Positions 6,483 through 7,112 of a stretch of DNA of 7,112 nt are shown here, piece by piece. The stretch's first letter is position 1; each line of letters begins with the position of its first letter. Below the pieces are notes generated by a model. It saw nothing but the letters and a program-made list of their open reading frames with translations. It was not told the origin of the DNA and ran no database searches. Made by a program: the position numbers and the translations under genes. Source of the stretch: Betaproteobacteria bacterium (GTDB lineage Bacteria; Pseudomonadota; Gammaproteobacteria; Burkholderiales; Sulfuriferulaceae); the NCBI GenBank assembly GCA_003455595.1, contig DMQT01000130.1, positions 1 to 7,112 on the forward strand. Direction: 5' to 3'.

Positions 6483-6499
6483 GTAACGTAATTTCACAA

Positions 6500-7112
6500 A
6501 TGAACCAGCTGGCCAGTTTGATCGAAAACCTCGGTAGCGGTTTCCTTAACCGCCTGCACTCACTGATGGCGCTTGCCTTGTTCGGCTACCGCCTGTTCGC
6601 CGCAGCTCTCAACCCACGCACTTACAATAGCGCAACGCGCTGGATATTGGTCAAGCAGATTTATTTTACCGCAGTGCAGCCACTGCCTGCTTTTCTCGCC
6701 TATTCGCTGATTATCAGCTGGGTGATGATCAGCATCATAGTATCGACAGCGCGTAATTTCGGTTTGTCGGCGTATGTGCCCGGCTTGATTGTAAATATAT
6801 TGGTGCTGGAACTGCTACCGTTTCTGTCGGTTTTGTTTGTCGCGTTACGCTCGAGTGCTGCCATCAATACCGAAGTAGCGCTGATGCACACAAACAACGA
6901 GTTGGCTGCGTTTGAACACGCCAAAATCGACCCGATACAATATGAATTCATGCCACGCGTTGTCGGTGGCATATTGTCGGTGATGGCGCTTACCATGCTG
7001 TCCGGGCTGGCCACCTTGAGCGTGGCGTTTTTTCAGATGTATGGCGCGACGCAGGACAATGTGCCGCTGTTTTCGCGCCAGATCGGCCTGCTGATGACGC
7101 TGCCATTGTTGC
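6500..7112 (+). CDS. MlaE-family ABC transporter permease, diverged (3' part cut by window edge)
   Basis: Inner-membrane permease of the MlaE family, whose best-known member moves phospholipids between the inner and outer membranes with an ATPase (MlaF) and a substrate-binding protein (MlaD). The frame is open for 204 residues to the window edge; MlaE proteins are usually about 260, so roughly 55 residues are missing. An amphipathic N-terminus and short first helix lie at about 20-37, then VKQIYFTAVQPLPAF (51-65), the family-typical entry into a helix at about 62-82. LVLELLPFLSVLFVALRSSAAINTEVA (101-127) aligns with the core ELGPVLTALLVAGRVGSAIAAELG, keeping the glutamate (E104) but replacing most glycines. 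KIDPIQYEFMPRVVGG (142-157) matches the usual GIDPVRYLVVPRVLAG, with another helix at about 157-180. No earlier ATG exists in frame, and no clear ribosome site precedes this one. In classic mla operons the ATPase gene comes first; here the permease leads, and partner genes should follow to the right. Transported substrate unknown. Confidence 0.85.
   Translation, partial: MNQLASLIENLGSGFLNRLHSLMALALFGYRLFAAALNPRTYNSATRWILVKQIYFTAVQPLPAFLAYSLIISWVMISIIVSTARNFGLSAYVPGLIVNILVLELLPFLSVLFVALRSSAAINTEVALMHTNNELAAFEHAKIDPIQYEFMPRVVGGILSVMALTMLSGLATLSVAFFQMYGATQDNVPLFSRQIGLLMTLPLL

Noticed and set aside
6700..7014. A 104-codon minus-strand open frame inside the permease gene
   Set aside because: The plus-strand frame is continuous from 6500 to the window edge and carries MlaE motifs. 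The reverse product has no recognisable features.

Overview
The window looks like chromosomal DNA from a Gram-negative, moderately GC-rich proteobacterium. A betaproteobacterium of the Nitrosomonadales/Gallionellaceae/Methylophilales kind is my best guess. The basis is the gene content (an HME-RND metal efflux pair, a CHASE2 adenylate cyclase, a BepA-like M48 metalloprotease and an MlaE-type permease), the Sec signal peptides and the overall codon style. The taxonomic placement is inference only. Almost the whole window is coding, no stretch above 300 bases lacks a gene, and I saw no tRNA, rRNA, insertion sequence or CRISPR array.

Layout, left to right. Positions 1-1079 (minus) hold the N-terminal 359 residues of a CusA/CzcA-type heavy-metal RND pump, cut by the left edge. 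One base upstream of its start lies the stop of its periplasmic adaptor (1081-2175, minus). Upstream of that, 2264-2677 (minus) encodes a small exported histidine-containing protein of unknown function, in the place where czcI-like genes sit in metal-efflux operons. No outer-membrane factor gene (czcC/cusC type) lies between these genes. The 88-bp gap before the adaptor carries two abutting dyads.

Positions 2769-6390 (minus) form a tightly packed three-gene operon read right to left: an exported SH3-domain protein (6390-5875), an exported M48 zinc metalloprotease (5872-4964) and a membrane-bound CHASE2 class III adenylate cyclase (4964-2769). Spacings are 2 bp and a 1-bp TAATG overlap. The likely theme is envelope sensing or quality control linked to cAMP production, but that functional link is inferred from gene order.

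At the right edge, a divergent plus-strand gene (6500 to the edge) encodes a diverged MlaE-family ABC permease, probably in envelope lipid transport. The 109-bp region between the divergent starts contains a perfect 8-bp inverted repeat (ATGCCGTC/GACGGCAT) whose arms lie next to candidate -10 elements of both genes. One shared regulator could therefore control them.
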